64,000 nt of DNA from DASXYG01 sp036502625 (lineage in GTDB: Bacteria > Actinomycetota > Actinomycetes > Streptosporangiales > Streptosporangiaceae): assembly GCA_036502625.1 (NCBI GenBank), contig DASXYG010000035.1:96788-160787 (forward strand), written 5' to 3'. Positions 14,478 to 23,060 of the stretch are shown in pieces. A program made the translations under genes and the position numbers. The notes under the pieces are model-generated. The model was not told the DNA's origin. It made no database searches and saw only the letters and a program-made list of their open reading frames with translations. Within the stretch, counting starts at the first letter, position 1, and every line of letters begins with the position of its first letter.

Positions 14478-16847
14478 ATGGGCGTGAACGGCAGGCGTAT
14501 CGGAGCGACCGTCCGGCGGCTGCGCGGCAAGAACAGGCCGCTGTCCGTCAAGATCGCATTGCCGCTGGTGTTCTTCGCCGTCTTCTGGGCCTTCGCGGCG
14601 TGGGTGGTGAGCACGCAGGGCGTCGCGGTGCTGGCGGCGAACACGCTGAACTCCGACACCTCGACGCCCGGCCTGGCCGTGGTGGGCGCGCTCCAGCAGG
14701 AGCGCCGCGCGACCGTGGTCTACCTCGCCAGCCCGACGTCCGAGACGCGCGGCGCGATGCAGGTGCAGCGCACGCGCACCGACGCGGCCGTCAAGCGGTT
14801 CCGCGCCCTCGCGACCGGCAGCAGCGTGCGGCGGGTGGCCACGGACGTCATGCTGGCGCGGATCAGCCAGGCGGTGCAGCGCCTCGACAGCCTCGGATCC
14901 GACCGTACGGCCATCGACGGCGGGCGGCTGAACGGCACCCAGGCGGCGACCGCGTTCGACTCCGCGATCGACCCCGTCTTCGCCGTCTTCAACGCGACGT
15001 CGAGCGCGCTGAACGACTCGACGATCACCCAGGACAGCCGCACCCTCAACTCGCTGACCCGCGCCAAGGAGCTGCTGTCCCGCGAGGACGCGCTGCTCGC
15101 CGGCTCGATCGCCGGCCACCGCCTCACCGGCGCCGACCAGGCGCGGTTCGCGAAGCTCGTCGGGGCGCGGGAGTTCCAGCACTCCGAGGCCGTCAGCGCG
15201 CTGCCCGCCGCGGACCGGGCCCGCGACGACAAGCTCGTACGCGGCCCGGCGTTCACCCGGCTCGCCCAGCTCGAGAACCGGGTGATCGACTACCGGCACC
15301 GCGGGATGCGGCCGCCGGTCACCGCCGCGCAGTGGCAGCGCACCACCCAGCCGGCCATGGACGGGTTGCAGCAGACGGTCGTGACCGACGGCGACGTGCT
15401 GCTGAAGCAGTCCACGCCGGTGGCCGTCACGCGCATCCTGCAGTTCGTCGCCGTCGCCGTGCTCGGCGCGATCGTGCTGGCCGCGATGATCTACCTGTCC
15501 ATCTCCACCGTCCGCGACCTGGTGCGGCGCCTGCACCGGTTGCAGAGCGCCGCACGTGAGCTCGCCGACGTGCGGCTGCCCGGCGTCGTCGAGCGGATCA
15601 GCCACGGCGAACCGGTCGACGTCGCCGCCGAGGTGCCGCCGCTGGACTTCGGTACGGACGAGATCGGCCAGGTCGGCGCGGCGTTCAACGCCGCGCAGCG
15701 CACCGCGGTCGAGGCCGCGGTCGGGCAGGCGGCGCAGCGGCGCGGCACCCGCGACACCCTGCAGACCATCGCCCGCCGGATTCAGACGCGCCTGCACCGG
15801 CAGCTCAGGGTCCTCGACGAACTGGAGCGCCGCGGCGACCTCAGCGAGCAGGTGCTGCGCCCGGTGTTCCAGATCGACCACCTGTCCACCCAGCTCCGGC
15901 GCTACGCGGAGAACCTGCTCGTCCTCTCCGGCGCCACCCCGGCCCGCGGCTGGCGGCGCCCGGTGCCGCTGCTCGACGTCGTACGCGGCGCCGTCGGCGA
16001 GGTCCGCGACTACCAGCGGGTCAGCGTGGCGTCCATGGACGGCATCGCGCTGGCCGGGCGGGCCGCGCTCGACCTCTCGCACCTGCTCGCCGAGCTGATC
16101 GAGAACGCCGTCTCGTTCAGCGACCCGCGGACGACCGTGCACGTACGCGGGCAGTTCACCAACCACGGCTACGCCGTCGAGATCGAGGACCGCGGTCTCG
16201 GCATGGACGAGGCCCGCCTGGCGGCCGTCAACCAGCGCATCCGCGAGCCCGGCGAGTTCAACCTGGCGTCCTCGGACTCCCACCGCGACCAGCTCGGGCT
16301 GCACGTGGTCGGCCAGCTCGCGGAGCGCTACACGATCCAGGTCACGCTCACCCGCAACGTCTACTCCGGCGTCACCGTCGTCGTACTGGTGCCCAACGAT
16401 CTGCTCCCCGAGGAGGCCCCCTTGGACTCCGGACCGGACCCCGACGCGGACGAGTTCGGCTCCCAGCCCGCCCTGGTCCCATCCGGCGGCGGCCGCGAGG
16501 AACGCCCGCGGCGCGCGATCGCGTCCGTGCCCGCGGCGGCACCGCGCGGCGCCGGCGCACGGCGGGCGGGCGACGACGATCCGGACGACGACGGCCGCGG
16601 CGATCCCGCGCCGAAGGCGTCCCACACGCCCAACGGGCTGCCCATCCGCGCGCCCCAGGCGACCTACTCCGCACCGTCGGCGTCCACGGCGGGCGACTCA
16701 CGGCCCGGGCGGTCACCGCGCTCGGCCGAACAGGTACGCGACTTCGTGGGCGCGGCCGTGCAGGGCACACGCCAGGCCAGGGCCGCCGCCCGCGCGCGCC
16801 GCACGGATGACGGAAACGACAGCCAGAACGGATCGGAAGAGAAGTGA
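14478..16847 (+). CDS. cvnA: Conservon sensor kinase-like ATPase (CvnA type)
   Basis: Membrane sensor of 789 residues. Helix 1 (IALPLVFFAVFWAFAAWVV) at about 24-42, an extracellular nitrate/nitrite-sensing (NIT)-like helical domain to about 310, helix 2 (ILQFVAVAVLGAIVLAAM), a HAMP-like segment, then a GHKL ATPase: N-box AELIENAVSFSD and G-box EDRGLGMDEARL. The DHp region is DHLSTQLRRYAENLL, as in CvnA proteins that lack proven kinase activity. The C-terminal 150 residues are disordered and Pro/Asp-rich. ATG 14478 has GGGACGG upstream. First of four overlapping cvn genes. Confidence 0.9.
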   Translation: MGVNGRRIGATVRRLRGKNRPLSVKIALPLVFFAVFWAFAAWVVSTQGVAVLAANTLNSDTSTPGLAVVGALQQERRATVVYLASPTSETRGAMQVQRTRTDAAVKRFRALATGSSVRRVATDVMLARISQAVQRLDSLGSDRTAIDGGRLNGTQAATAFDSAIDPVFAVFNATSSALNDSTITQDSRTLNSLTRAKELLSREDALLAGSIAGHRLTGADQARFAKLVGAREFQHSEAVSALPAADRARDDKLVRGPAFTRLAQLENRVIDYRHRGMRPPVTAAQWQRTTQPAMDGLQQTVVTDGDVLLKQSTPVAVTRILQFVAVAVLGAIVLAAMIYLSISTVRDLVRRLHRLQSAARELADVRLPGVVERISHGEPVDVAAEVPPLDFGTDEIGQVGAAFNAAQRTAVEAAVGQAAQRRGTRDTLQTIARRIQTRLHRQLRVLDELERRGDLSEQVLRPVFQIDHLSTQLRRYAENLLVLSGATPARGWRRPVPLLDVVRGAVGEVRDYQRVSVASMDGIALAGRAALDLSHLLAELIENAVSFSDPRTTVHVRGQFTNHGYAVEIEDRGLGMDEARLAAVNQRIREPGEFNLASSDSHRDQLGLHVVGQLAERYTIQVTLTRNVYSGVTVVVLVPNDLLPEEAPLDSGPDPDADEFGSQPALVPSGGGREERPRRAIASVPAAAPRGAGARRAGDDDPDDDGRGDPAPKASHTPNGLPIRAPQATYSAPSASTAGDSRPGRSPRSAEQVRDFVGAAVQGTRQARAAARARRTDDGNDSQNGSEEK

Positions 16848-17278
16848 CTCAGAACACGCCCCCCGAAACGACCACATCCGTTGACTGGCTCCTCGACGAC
16901 ATGGTCAGCAAGGCCGACGCGCAGCACGCCGTCCTGCTGTCCGCGGACGGGCTGGTCAAGTCCTACTCCCGGGGTCTCGGCCAGGACGATGCCGAGGCCA
17001 TGGCCGCCGTCGCGTCCGGTGTGCAGAGCCTGGCGCGCAGCGCGGGCGAGCGGTTCGGCGGCGGGCCCGTCCACCAGACGATCATCGAGATGCGGAACGC
17101 GTTCCTGCTCGTCACCGTCGCCGGCGAGGGCGCCTGCCTGGCCGTGCAGGCCGCGGCCGACGCCGACGTCAGCCTGGTGGCGTACGAGGTCAACATGACG
17201 GTGAGCCGGGTCGACGAGCACCTGAAGACGTCGCCGCGATCAGCCGCCACCGGCTCCGGTTCGCCGACGTCATCATGA
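16844..17278 (+). CDS. cvnB: Roadblock/LC7 domain protein (CvnB)
   Basis: 144-residue roadblock/LC7 protein (VDWLLDDMVSKADAQHAVLL and AFLLVTVAGEGACLAV are the typical strands). CvnB proteins bind the small GTPase-like CvnD at the membrane complex and modulate nucleotide exchange. GTG start overlaps the cvnA stop by 4 bp; its own stop overlaps the cvnC ATG by 4 bp. Confidence 0.92.
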   Translation: MTQNTPPETTTSVDWLLDDMVSKADAQHAVLLSADGLVKSYSRGLGQDDAEAMAAVASGVQSLARSAGERFGGGPVHQTIIEMRNAFLLVTVAGEGACLAVQAAADADVSLVAYEVNMTVSRVDEHLKTSPRSAATGSGSPTSS

Positions 17279-17658
17279 GCGGCGACCAGGAGCCCCCAGC
17301 GGGCCGGATGATCGACGACGCGGCGGGCCCGATGGTCCGGCCGTACGTCATGACCGGCGGGCGGCTGGTGGCCAGCAGCCAGCTCGACCTCATCACCCAG
17401 GTGGTGACCACCGACGAGGCCGGCACGAACCGCTCCGTCCTCGGCCCGGAGCAGAGCGCCATCATCCACGCGGCCTCCGAGCCGATCTCCGTCGCCGAGC
17501 TCGCGACCCACCTCGACCTCCCGCCCGCCACCGTGCGCGTCCTGCTCGGCGACCTCCTCGAAGAGGGCCTCGTGCTCACGCAGGAACCGCAGCCGGAAGC
17601 GGACGTACACGACCTCCAGTTGTACAAGGCGGTGCTCAATGGCCTCCGAGAACTCTAA
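17275..17658 (+). CDS. cvnC: DUF742 winged-helix protein (CvnC)
   Basis: 127-residue DUF742 protein: N-terminal MVRPYVMTGGRL-type motif, then a winged-helix core (PISVAELATHLDLPPATVRV, LLGDLLEEGLV). Third component of the cvn complex, function unclear. It overlaps cvnB by 4 bp and cvnD by 20 bp, so the whole operon is tightly coupled. Confidence 0.92.
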   Translation: MSGDQEPPAGRMIDDAAGPMVRPYVMTGGRLVASSQLDLITQVVTTDEAGTNRSVLGPEQSAIIHAASEPISVAELATHLDLPPATVRVLLGDLLEEGLVLTQEPQPEADVHDLQLYKAVLNGLREL

Positions 17659-18259
17659 GCGGCGCCCCAAGGGCCGGATGATGCCCGTCGCGGCCAAGGT
17701 CGTCATCGCGGGCGGCTTCGGCGCGGGCAAGACCACGCTCGTCTCCGCGGTCTCCGAGAGCCGGCCGCTGCACACCGAGGAGACCCTCACCAACCAGGGC
17801 GTCGGCATCGACGACCTCTCCGGTGTGGACAAGAAGAGCACCACCACCGTGGCGATGGACTTCGGCCGCATCACCATCAGCAGCCACTACGTGCTCTACC
17901 TGTTCGGCACGCCGGGCCAGAAGCGCTTCCACTTCATGTGGGACGAGCTGGCGTACGGCGCCCTCGGCGCGGTCGTCCTTGCCGACACGCGCCGCCTGGA
18001 CGACGCGTTCCCGTCGATCGACTACTTCGAGCGCCTGAACATCCCGTTCATCGTCGCCGTCAACTGCTTCGACGGCGCCCACGAGTACGACCTCACCGAG
18101 GTCAAGCTGGCCCTCCAGCTAGGCGACGACGTCCCGGTCCTGCTCTGCGACGCCCGCGAACGCGAGTCCTGCAAACAGGTCCTGATCACCGTCGTCGAAC
18201 ACGCCATGGAAACCCACACCGGCGGCCGCCACACCTCCGCCCCCGCCGGCCAGCACTGA
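17639..18259 (+). CDS. cvnD: Small GTP-binding protein (CvnD)
   Basis: 206-residue Ras-like GTPase of the MglA/CvnD group. The P-loop is GGFGAGKTT, the switch II region GTPGQKRFHF, and the base-recognition loop is NCFD rather than NKxD, as usual in CvnD. It would cycle at the membrane with CvnA-C and relay a signal, often to development or secondary metabolism in streptomycetes. The 3' end is strikingly C-rich and G-poor. Last gene of the conservon, just downstream of the terpene operon on the same strand. Confidence 0.92.
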   Translation: MASENSKRRPKGRMMPVAAKVVIAGGFGAGKTTLVSAVSESRPLHTEETLTNQGVGIDDLSGVDKKSTTTVAMDFGRITISSHYVLYLFGTPGQKRFHFMWDELAYGALGAVVLADTRRLDDAFPSIDYFERLNIPFIVAVNCFDGAHEYDLTEVKLALQLGDDVPVLLCDARERESCKQVLITVVEHAMETHTGGRHTSAPAGQH

Positions 18260-18334
18260 CCTCAGCCACGACCGGGCGGTGGTCTCGGGGAGACTGGTGG
18301 CCGGGCGGGTGGTGCCGGGAGTGGAGGTGGAGCG

Positions 18335-18982
18335 GTGATCATTCTCGTTACGGGGGCGAGCCGGGGGATCGGGCGCGGGGTGTGTGAGCGGCTTGGGGAG
18401 CTGGGGCACACCGTGGTGGCTACGGCGCGGAAGCCGGTGGACGATCATGTGGTGCGGCTCGATGTGACGAGTGAGGAGGACGTCCAGCGGGTGCGCGAGG
18501 TGGTCGAGGAGCGGTACGGGCGGCTGGACGTGCTGGTCAACAATGCGGCGATCACGTACGACACGTGGCAGCGGGCGTCCACCGCGGATCTGGGCGTGGT
18601 GCGGGAGGCGGCCGAGACGAACCTGTACGGCGCGTGGCGGCTCACGCAGGTGCTGCTGCCGCTGCTGCGCCGCAGCGGCCACCCGCGGATCGTCAACGTC
18701 TCCAGCGAGGCCGCGTCGTTCGCGGCCATGGGCGCGTCCACGCCCGCGTACACGGCGTCCAAGGCCGGGCTCAACGCGCTCACCGTAATGCTCGCCGCCG
18801 AGCTGCGCGGCGACGGCTTCCTGGTCAACGCGGTGTGCCCGGGGTGGGTCGCGACGGACATGGGCGGGCCGGGCGGGCGGCCGGTCGCCGCGGGCGCGGC
18901 GAGCGTCGTCTGGGCCGCCACGCTCCCGGACGACGGCCCGACCGGCGGCTTCTTCCGCGACGGCCACCGCCTGAGCTGGTAG
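18335..18982 (+). CDS. Short-chain dehydrogenase/reductase
   Basis: 215-residue SDR with NAD(P)-binding TGASRGIG, NNAAI, catalytic Ser (NVSSEAAS) and YTASK. GTG start at 18335 with GGAGGTGGAGC upstream. Its 5' part uses many G-ending codons, opposite to the C-ending 3' part of cvnD just before it. It is tail to tail with the lipid operon (10 bp between stops). It may belong functionally to that lipid operon, since light- or singlet-oxygen-induced lipid clusters in other bacteria often contain an SDR, but that is inference. Confidence 0.88.
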   Translation: MIILVTGASRGIGRGVCERLGELGHTVVATARKPVDDHVVRLDVTSEEDVQRVREVVEERYGRLDVLVNNAAITYDTWQRASTADLGVVREAAETNLYGAWRLTQVLLPLLRRSGHPRIVNVSSEAASFAAMGASTPAYTASKAGLNALTVMLAAELRGDGFLVNAVCPGWVATDMGGPGGRPVAAGAASVVWAATLPDDGPTGGFFRDGHRLSW

Positions 18983-18992
18983 CCACCGGCGG

Positions 18993-19784
18993 TCAGACGC
19001 GGCGGGGCGGGAGGGGGACGAAGCCGCTCGTACGGGTGATGTACGCGGCGTACTCCGGGCGGCGGCGGACCAGGTCGCGTTCCAGGAGGGGCTTGCCGGT
19101 GCCCTGGGCGAGGAGCCAGGTCATGAGCAATGGGGAGGCGATCGTGAGGACGCCGGGCCAGGTGGCGGAGGCGATCAGGTACAGGCCCCACCACACGCAC
19201 GCGTCGCCGAAGTAGTTCGGGTGTCTGCTGTAGCGCCACAGGCCGCGGTCGAGGACCTTGCCCGCGCCGGCGGGGTCGGCGCGGAAGCGGGCGAGCTGGG
19301 CGTCGGCGACCGTCTCGCAGGCGAAACCGGCGGCCCACACGGCCGCGCCCGCGATCGCGAGCACCGGCAGCGGGCCCCGCGCGTGCTGGGCGACCTGGAC
19401 GGGCAGCGAGATGAACCACAGCGCGGCGCCCTGCGGCAGGTAGATCATCCGGAGCGCGTACCGGGCCCGGTTGCCCGGCGCGCGGTCCAGGATCCGCGCG
19501 TACCTGCGGTCCTCCCCCGCACCGCGGCTCCGCAGGTAGATGTGCGCGGCGAGCCGGACGCCCCACACCACGGCGAGCACCGTGACCAGGAGGCGCACCG
19601 GGGACGGGCCGTGCCCCTGCGACAGCCCGTACCCGGTCAGCGCCACGGCGGCGAAGCCGAGCCCCCACGCGACGTCCACCACGGCGTGCCGCCCGGCGCG
19701 CAGCGCCACGCCGAACGCGACGGCCATCACCGCGGCCGCCACGCCGAGCGTGACCAGCAGGTGCGGCACGAGCCCGGGGGTCAT
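18993..19784 (-). CDS. DUF1295 membrane protein (steroid 5-alpha-reductase-like)
   Basis: 263-residue polytopic membrane protein of the DUF1295 family. The C-terminal motif GLWRYSRHPNYFGDACVWWG is the NADPH/substrate signature shared with sterol reductases and isoprenylcysteine methyltransferases. At least six hydrophobic helices. ATG at 19784 overlaps the stop of the upstream CFA-like gene by 4 bp. Last gene of the five-gene light/lipid operon; likely reduces or modifies an acyl chain at the membrane. Confidence 0.9.
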   Translation of the reverse strand: MTPGLVPHLLVTLGVAAAVMAVAFGVALRAGRHAVVDVAWGLGFAAVALTGYGLSQGHGPSPVRLLVTVLAVVWGVRLAAHIYLRSRGAGEDRRYARILDRAPGNRARYALRMIYLPQGAALWFISLPVQVAQHARGPLPVLAIAGAAVWAAGFACETVADAQLARFRADPAGAGKVLDRGLWRYSRHPNYFGDACVWWGLYLIASATWPGVLTIASPLLMTWLLAQGTGKPLLERDLVRRRPEYAAYITRTSGFVPLPPRRV

Positions 19785-21019
19785 GCGCCGGCCCCGGGTC
19801 CCGGACGTACGGCGAGGATCTGGTCCACGCCCATCCGCCGCTGCTCGAACGCCAGCGCGCCGCCGGTCAGGTACAGCCGCCAGGTGCGCGCGGTCGGCTC
19901 CCCGACCAGCGCGACGGCCTCGGACCACCGGCGCTCCAGCGTGGCCCGCCACGCGCGGACCGTGCGTACGTAGTGCTCGCGCAGCGCCTGCACGCCGCGG
20001 ATCTCCAGCCCGGCGCCCTCCAGCAGCGTGAGCGTGTCGCCGACCGGCCGCATGTGCATGTCGGCGGCGATGTAGGACGTGATGAACGCGCCGCCGTCCG
20101 GCGCGCCCGCGCCGTGGGACATCTGCTGGACCAGCAGCCGCCCGCCGGGCCGCAGCCGGTCGTGCAGCGACCGCGCGAACGCCGGGTAGTCGCGCAGCCC
20201 GACGTGCTCGCCCATCTCCACCGAGGCGACCGCGTCGTACGGCCCGTCGGCCACGTCGCGGTAGTCCTGGTGCCGCACCTCGACCCGGTCACCGAGTCCG
20301 AGCTCGGCGACCCGGTCGCGTACGTGCGCGGCCTGCGCGGCGGACAGCGTGACGCCGACCGCCTCGACCCCGTGCTCCTGGGCGGCGTGCAGGATCAGCG
20401 CGCCCCAGCCGCACCCGACGTCCAGCAGCCGCATGCCCGGTTCGAGCCCGAGCTTCCCGCAGATCAGGTCGAGCTTGGCCCGCTGCGCGTCCGCGACCGT
20501 CTCCCCCGCCGCGCCGGTCCAGTAGCCGCAGGAGTAGACCATCCGCGGGTCGAGGATCAGCCGGTAGAAGTCGTTGGACAGGTCGTAGTGGGCGGAGATG
20601 ACGGCGCGGTCCCTGGCCCGCGTGTGCGTGCCGCCGCCGAGGCGGATCTCGTTGCCCGGCGGCTTCGGGCGCGGCCCGACGGCGCCCAGCCGTACGGCCG
20701 TGCCGAGCAGCCCGGCGAGCTCCGCCGGGCGCGGGCGGCGCATCCTGCCGTCGCGGCCCCACGCCCACGCGGTGCGCAGCCCGGCGTCGAGGTCGCCCTC
20801 CACGTCGATCTCCCCGGCGATGTACGCGCGGGCCAGCCCCAGCTCGCCGGGGTCCCACATCAGCCGGCGCAGCGCCCGGCGCGACCGTACGACCAGGACG
20901 GGGCCGCCGTCGGGACCGGCCTCGCTGCCGTCCCATCCGCGCAGCCTGACCGGTGGGCGCGCGCCGGTCAGCCGGGTGACCGCCGAGCCGAGGCGGCCGG
21001 CGACGGTGTCGCGGGTCAT
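19781..21019 (-). CDS. Cyclopropane-fatty-acyl-phospholipid synthase-like methyltransferase 1
   Basis: 412-residue CFA-synthase-family enzyme. N-terminal lipid-binding region, then the conserved HYDLSNDFY, CGYW with the active-site Cys, SAM loop LLDVGCGWGAL (about residue 196) and SVEMGEHVG with Glu and His. The bicarbonate ligands known from E. coli Cfa are therefore retained, so SAM-dependent methylene transfer to an unsaturated phospholipid acyl chain is plausible. It overlaps both operon neighbours by 4 bp. Confidence 0.9.
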   Translation of the reverse strand: MTRDTVAGRLGSAVTRLTGARPPVRLRGWDGSEAGPDGGPVLVVRSRRALRRLMWDPGELGLARAYIAGEIDVEGDLDAGLRTAWAWGRDGRMRRPRPAELAGLLGTAVRLGAVGPRPKPPGNEIRLGGGTHTRARDRAVISAHYDLSNDFYRLILDPRMVYSCGYWTGAAGETVADAQRAKLDLICGKLGLEPGMRLLDVGCGWGALILHAAQEHGVEAVGVTLSAAQAAHVRDRVAELGLGDRVEVRHQDYRDVADGPYDAVASVEMGEHVGLRDYPAFARSLHDRLRPGGRLLVQQMSHGAGAPDGGAFITSYIAADMHMRPVGDTLTLLEGAGLEIRGVQALREHYVRTVRAWRATLERRWSEAVALVGEPTARTWRLYLTGGALAFEQRRMGVDQILAVRPGPGAGA

Positions 21020-22278
21020 CGGGTCCCCTTTCGGGTGAGCAGGAACTGGCGCACGTCGAGGTAGCGGGAGCGGAAGCCGGCCTCGGAGTAGCCGAGGTAC
21101 AGCTCCCAGGTGCGCCGGAACGTCTCGTCGAACCCCAGCCCGCCGAGGTCGTGGGCGTGCGCGGCGAACCGGTCGCGCCAGATCCGCAGCGTCTCCGCGT
21201 AGTCGGCGCCGAACGCGAACCGGTCGGCGACCGCGAGGCCCGTACGCGCGGCCTGTTCCTCGACGGCGCGCACGGACGGGATCAGGCCGCCGGGGAAGAC
21301 GTACTTCTGGATCCACGTGTGGGTGTCGCGGGTGGCCAGCATCCGGTCGTGCGGCATCGTGATGGCCTGGAGCCCGGCGCGCCCACCGGGCCCCAGGAGC
21401 CGGTCGAGCGCGGCGAAGTACACCGGCCAGTGCCGGTAGCCGACGGCCTCGATCATCTCGACGCTGAGGACGGCGTCGTACGTGCCGCGCACCTCGCGGT
21501 AGTCGCGCAGCGCGACCGTAACCCGGTCGGCCAGCCCGGCGCCGGCGATCCGCCGCGCCGCGACCTCCCGCTGGCCGGCGGACAGCGTCACCGAGTCGAC
21601 CCGCGCGCCGCGGGCGCCCGCCCGCAGCGCGAGTTCGCCCCAGCCGGTGCCGATCTCCAGGACCCGGGTGCCGCCGCCGACGCCGGCCAGGTCCAGCAGC
21701 CGGTCGATCTTGCGCCGCTGCGCGCGCATCAGCCGCTCCTCGTCGGGCAGGCCGTCGTCGGCCGCGTCGAACAAGCCCGCCGAGTACGTCAGCGACGGGT
21801 CGAGGAACAGCGCGAACATCTCGGTGGACAGGTCGTAGTGGCGCGCGATGTTGTGCCGCGCGTTCCGTACGGTGCCGTCCGCGTCGTCCGGCTGCCGGTG
21901 CACGTACAGGCGGCGCAGCCGTTGCAGCGGCCTCGGCACGAGCGTGCCGACCTCGCGGGCGAACGCGGTGAGCAGGCCGGGCAGGTCGTCGGCGTCCCAG
22001 TCGCCGGCCTGGTACGCCTCGCCGAACCCGATCAGCCCGTCGGCGCCGAGCCGCCGGTGGAACGCGTCCGGACGGTGCAGCCGCAGGACGGGCAGGCCCG
22101 GGTCACCGGTGCCCGCGCCGCCGGGCCGTACGACCCGCACCGGGAGGCGGCGCAGCGCGTGGCGCATCAGCCGCTCGGCGACCGCGGCGCGGAACCGCCC
22201 GCGCGGCACGCGCGCGACGTCCGGCCAGCGCGCGGCGTCCGCCCGCGGTACGCCTCGGATGTGGGAGATGCCGGTCAC
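21016..22278 (-). CDS. CFA-synthase-like methyltransferase 2 with altered active site
   Basis: 420-residue member of the same family but a different branch. The SAM loop is VLEIGTGWGEL and the N-terminal motif HYDLSTEMFALF. At the bicarbonate ligands it reads YSAGLF (Ala for Cys) and SVEMIEAVG (Ala for His). The EMIEAVG branch is, to my knowledge, the one found in light- and singlet-oxygen-induced lipid operons of Proteobacteria. It may therefore add a methyl group without ring closure, as in methylated or furan fatty acid formation (inference). GTG start at 22278 with AAAGGGG upstream. Confidence 0.88.
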   Translation of the reverse strand: MTGISHIRGVPRADAARWPDVARVPRGRFRAAVAERLMRHALRRLPVRVVRPGGAGTGDPGLPVLRLHRPDAFHRRLGADGLIGFGEAYQAGDWDADDLPGLLTAFAREVGTLVPRPLQRLRRLYVHRQPDDADGTVRNARHNIARHYDLSTEMFALFLDPSLTYSAGLFDAADDGLPDEERLMRAQRRKIDRLLDLAGVGGGTRVLEIGTGWGELALRAGARGARVDSVTLSAGQREVAARRIAGAGLADRVTVALRDYREVRGTYDAVLSVEMIEAVGYRHWPVYFAALDRLLGPGGRAGLQAITMPHDRMLATRDTHTWIQKYVFPGGLIPSVRAVEEQAARTGLAVADRFAFGADYAETLRIWRDRFAAHAHDLGGLGFDETFRRTWELYLGYSEAGFRSRYLDVRQFLLTRKGTR

Positions 22279-23060
22279 CTTCGCCCCTTTCGTCGGAGGG
22301 TTCCGCCGCCCGGGTGGCCGACGCCGGGCTGCGGCCGGTGCGGCGGCCTGGCCGCGACGGGCAGGCCGCGCCGCCACAGGCGGAGCCCGCGCAGCCGGAT
22401 CGCCGCGCTGACGAGCGCCGTCGACCAGGGCCGCCGCAGCGTCGCGCGCAGCAGCCCCGCCGCGCCGCCGGGCACCCGCCGGCCGCTGAGCACGGCGGTG
22501 AACACGGCGGGCGCGCGCGGCCGGTCGAGGGTGACGGCGACGCGCAGCCGGGCGTCCGGCTCGGGCAGTGTCATCCGGTAGACGCCGTCCACCGGGAAGA
22601 ACGGGGAGACGTAGAAGTCCTTGCGGGTCGTGGCCCGGTCGTCCGGGCCGGGCCGCAGCAGGTAGCAGTGCCGCTCGCCGTACGTGTTGCGCACCTCGGC
22701 GACCACGACGGTCTCCGGCCCGCCGCCCGGACGGCACCAGTAGACGGTGAGCGGGTTGAACACGTGGCCGAGCACCCGCGCGTGCGCCAGCATCCGTACG
22801 GGCCCGCCGGCGAGGTCGACGCCGTTGCGCGCCAGGTACGCGGTGAGGTTGGCGCGGATCGTGGCGGACGGGTCGCCGAGGTGGTCCGCGGCGCGGAAGC
22901 CGCACAGCGGGCGCAGCCACCACGGCGGCGCGGGCGGCTCGTCCACGTCCACGCACCACATGTGCGTGCGGTGTGCGAAGGCGTACGGCCGCGGCGCCCG
23001 CCTGGTGTGCGTGATCCGGCAGTCGTACAGCTCGGCCGTCCGGGGGAATCCGCGGCTCAT
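22275..23060 (-). CDS. DUF1365 protein
   Basis: 261-residue DUF1365 family protein; recognisable segments are ELYDCRITHTRRAP, GHVFNPLTVYWC and VRNTYGERHCYLL. Biochemical role unknown. In many bacteria it sits between the FAD oxidoreductase and CFA-like gene of light- or stress-induced lipid operons, as here, with 4-bp overlaps on both sides. ATG at 23060. Confidence 0.9.
   Translation of the reverse strand: MSRGFPRTAELYDCRITHTRRAPRPYAFAHRTHMWCVDVDEPPAPPWWLRPLCGFRAADHLGDPSATIRANLTAYLARNGVDLAGGPVRMLAHARVLGHVFNPLTVYWCRPGGGPETVVVAEVRNTYGERHCYLLRPGPDDRATTRKDFYVSPFFPVDGVYRMTLPEPDARLRVAVTLDRPRAPAVFTAVLSGRRVPGGAAGLLRATLRRPWSTALVSAAIRLRGLRLWRRGLPVAARPPHRPQPGVGHPGGGTLRRKGRR

Noticed and set aside
10413..18259. 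P450 as part of the conservon (as in some Streptomyces cvn loci)
   Set aside because: The P450 is separated from cvnA by two cyclases and is cotranscribed with them, so a terpene role is more likely.
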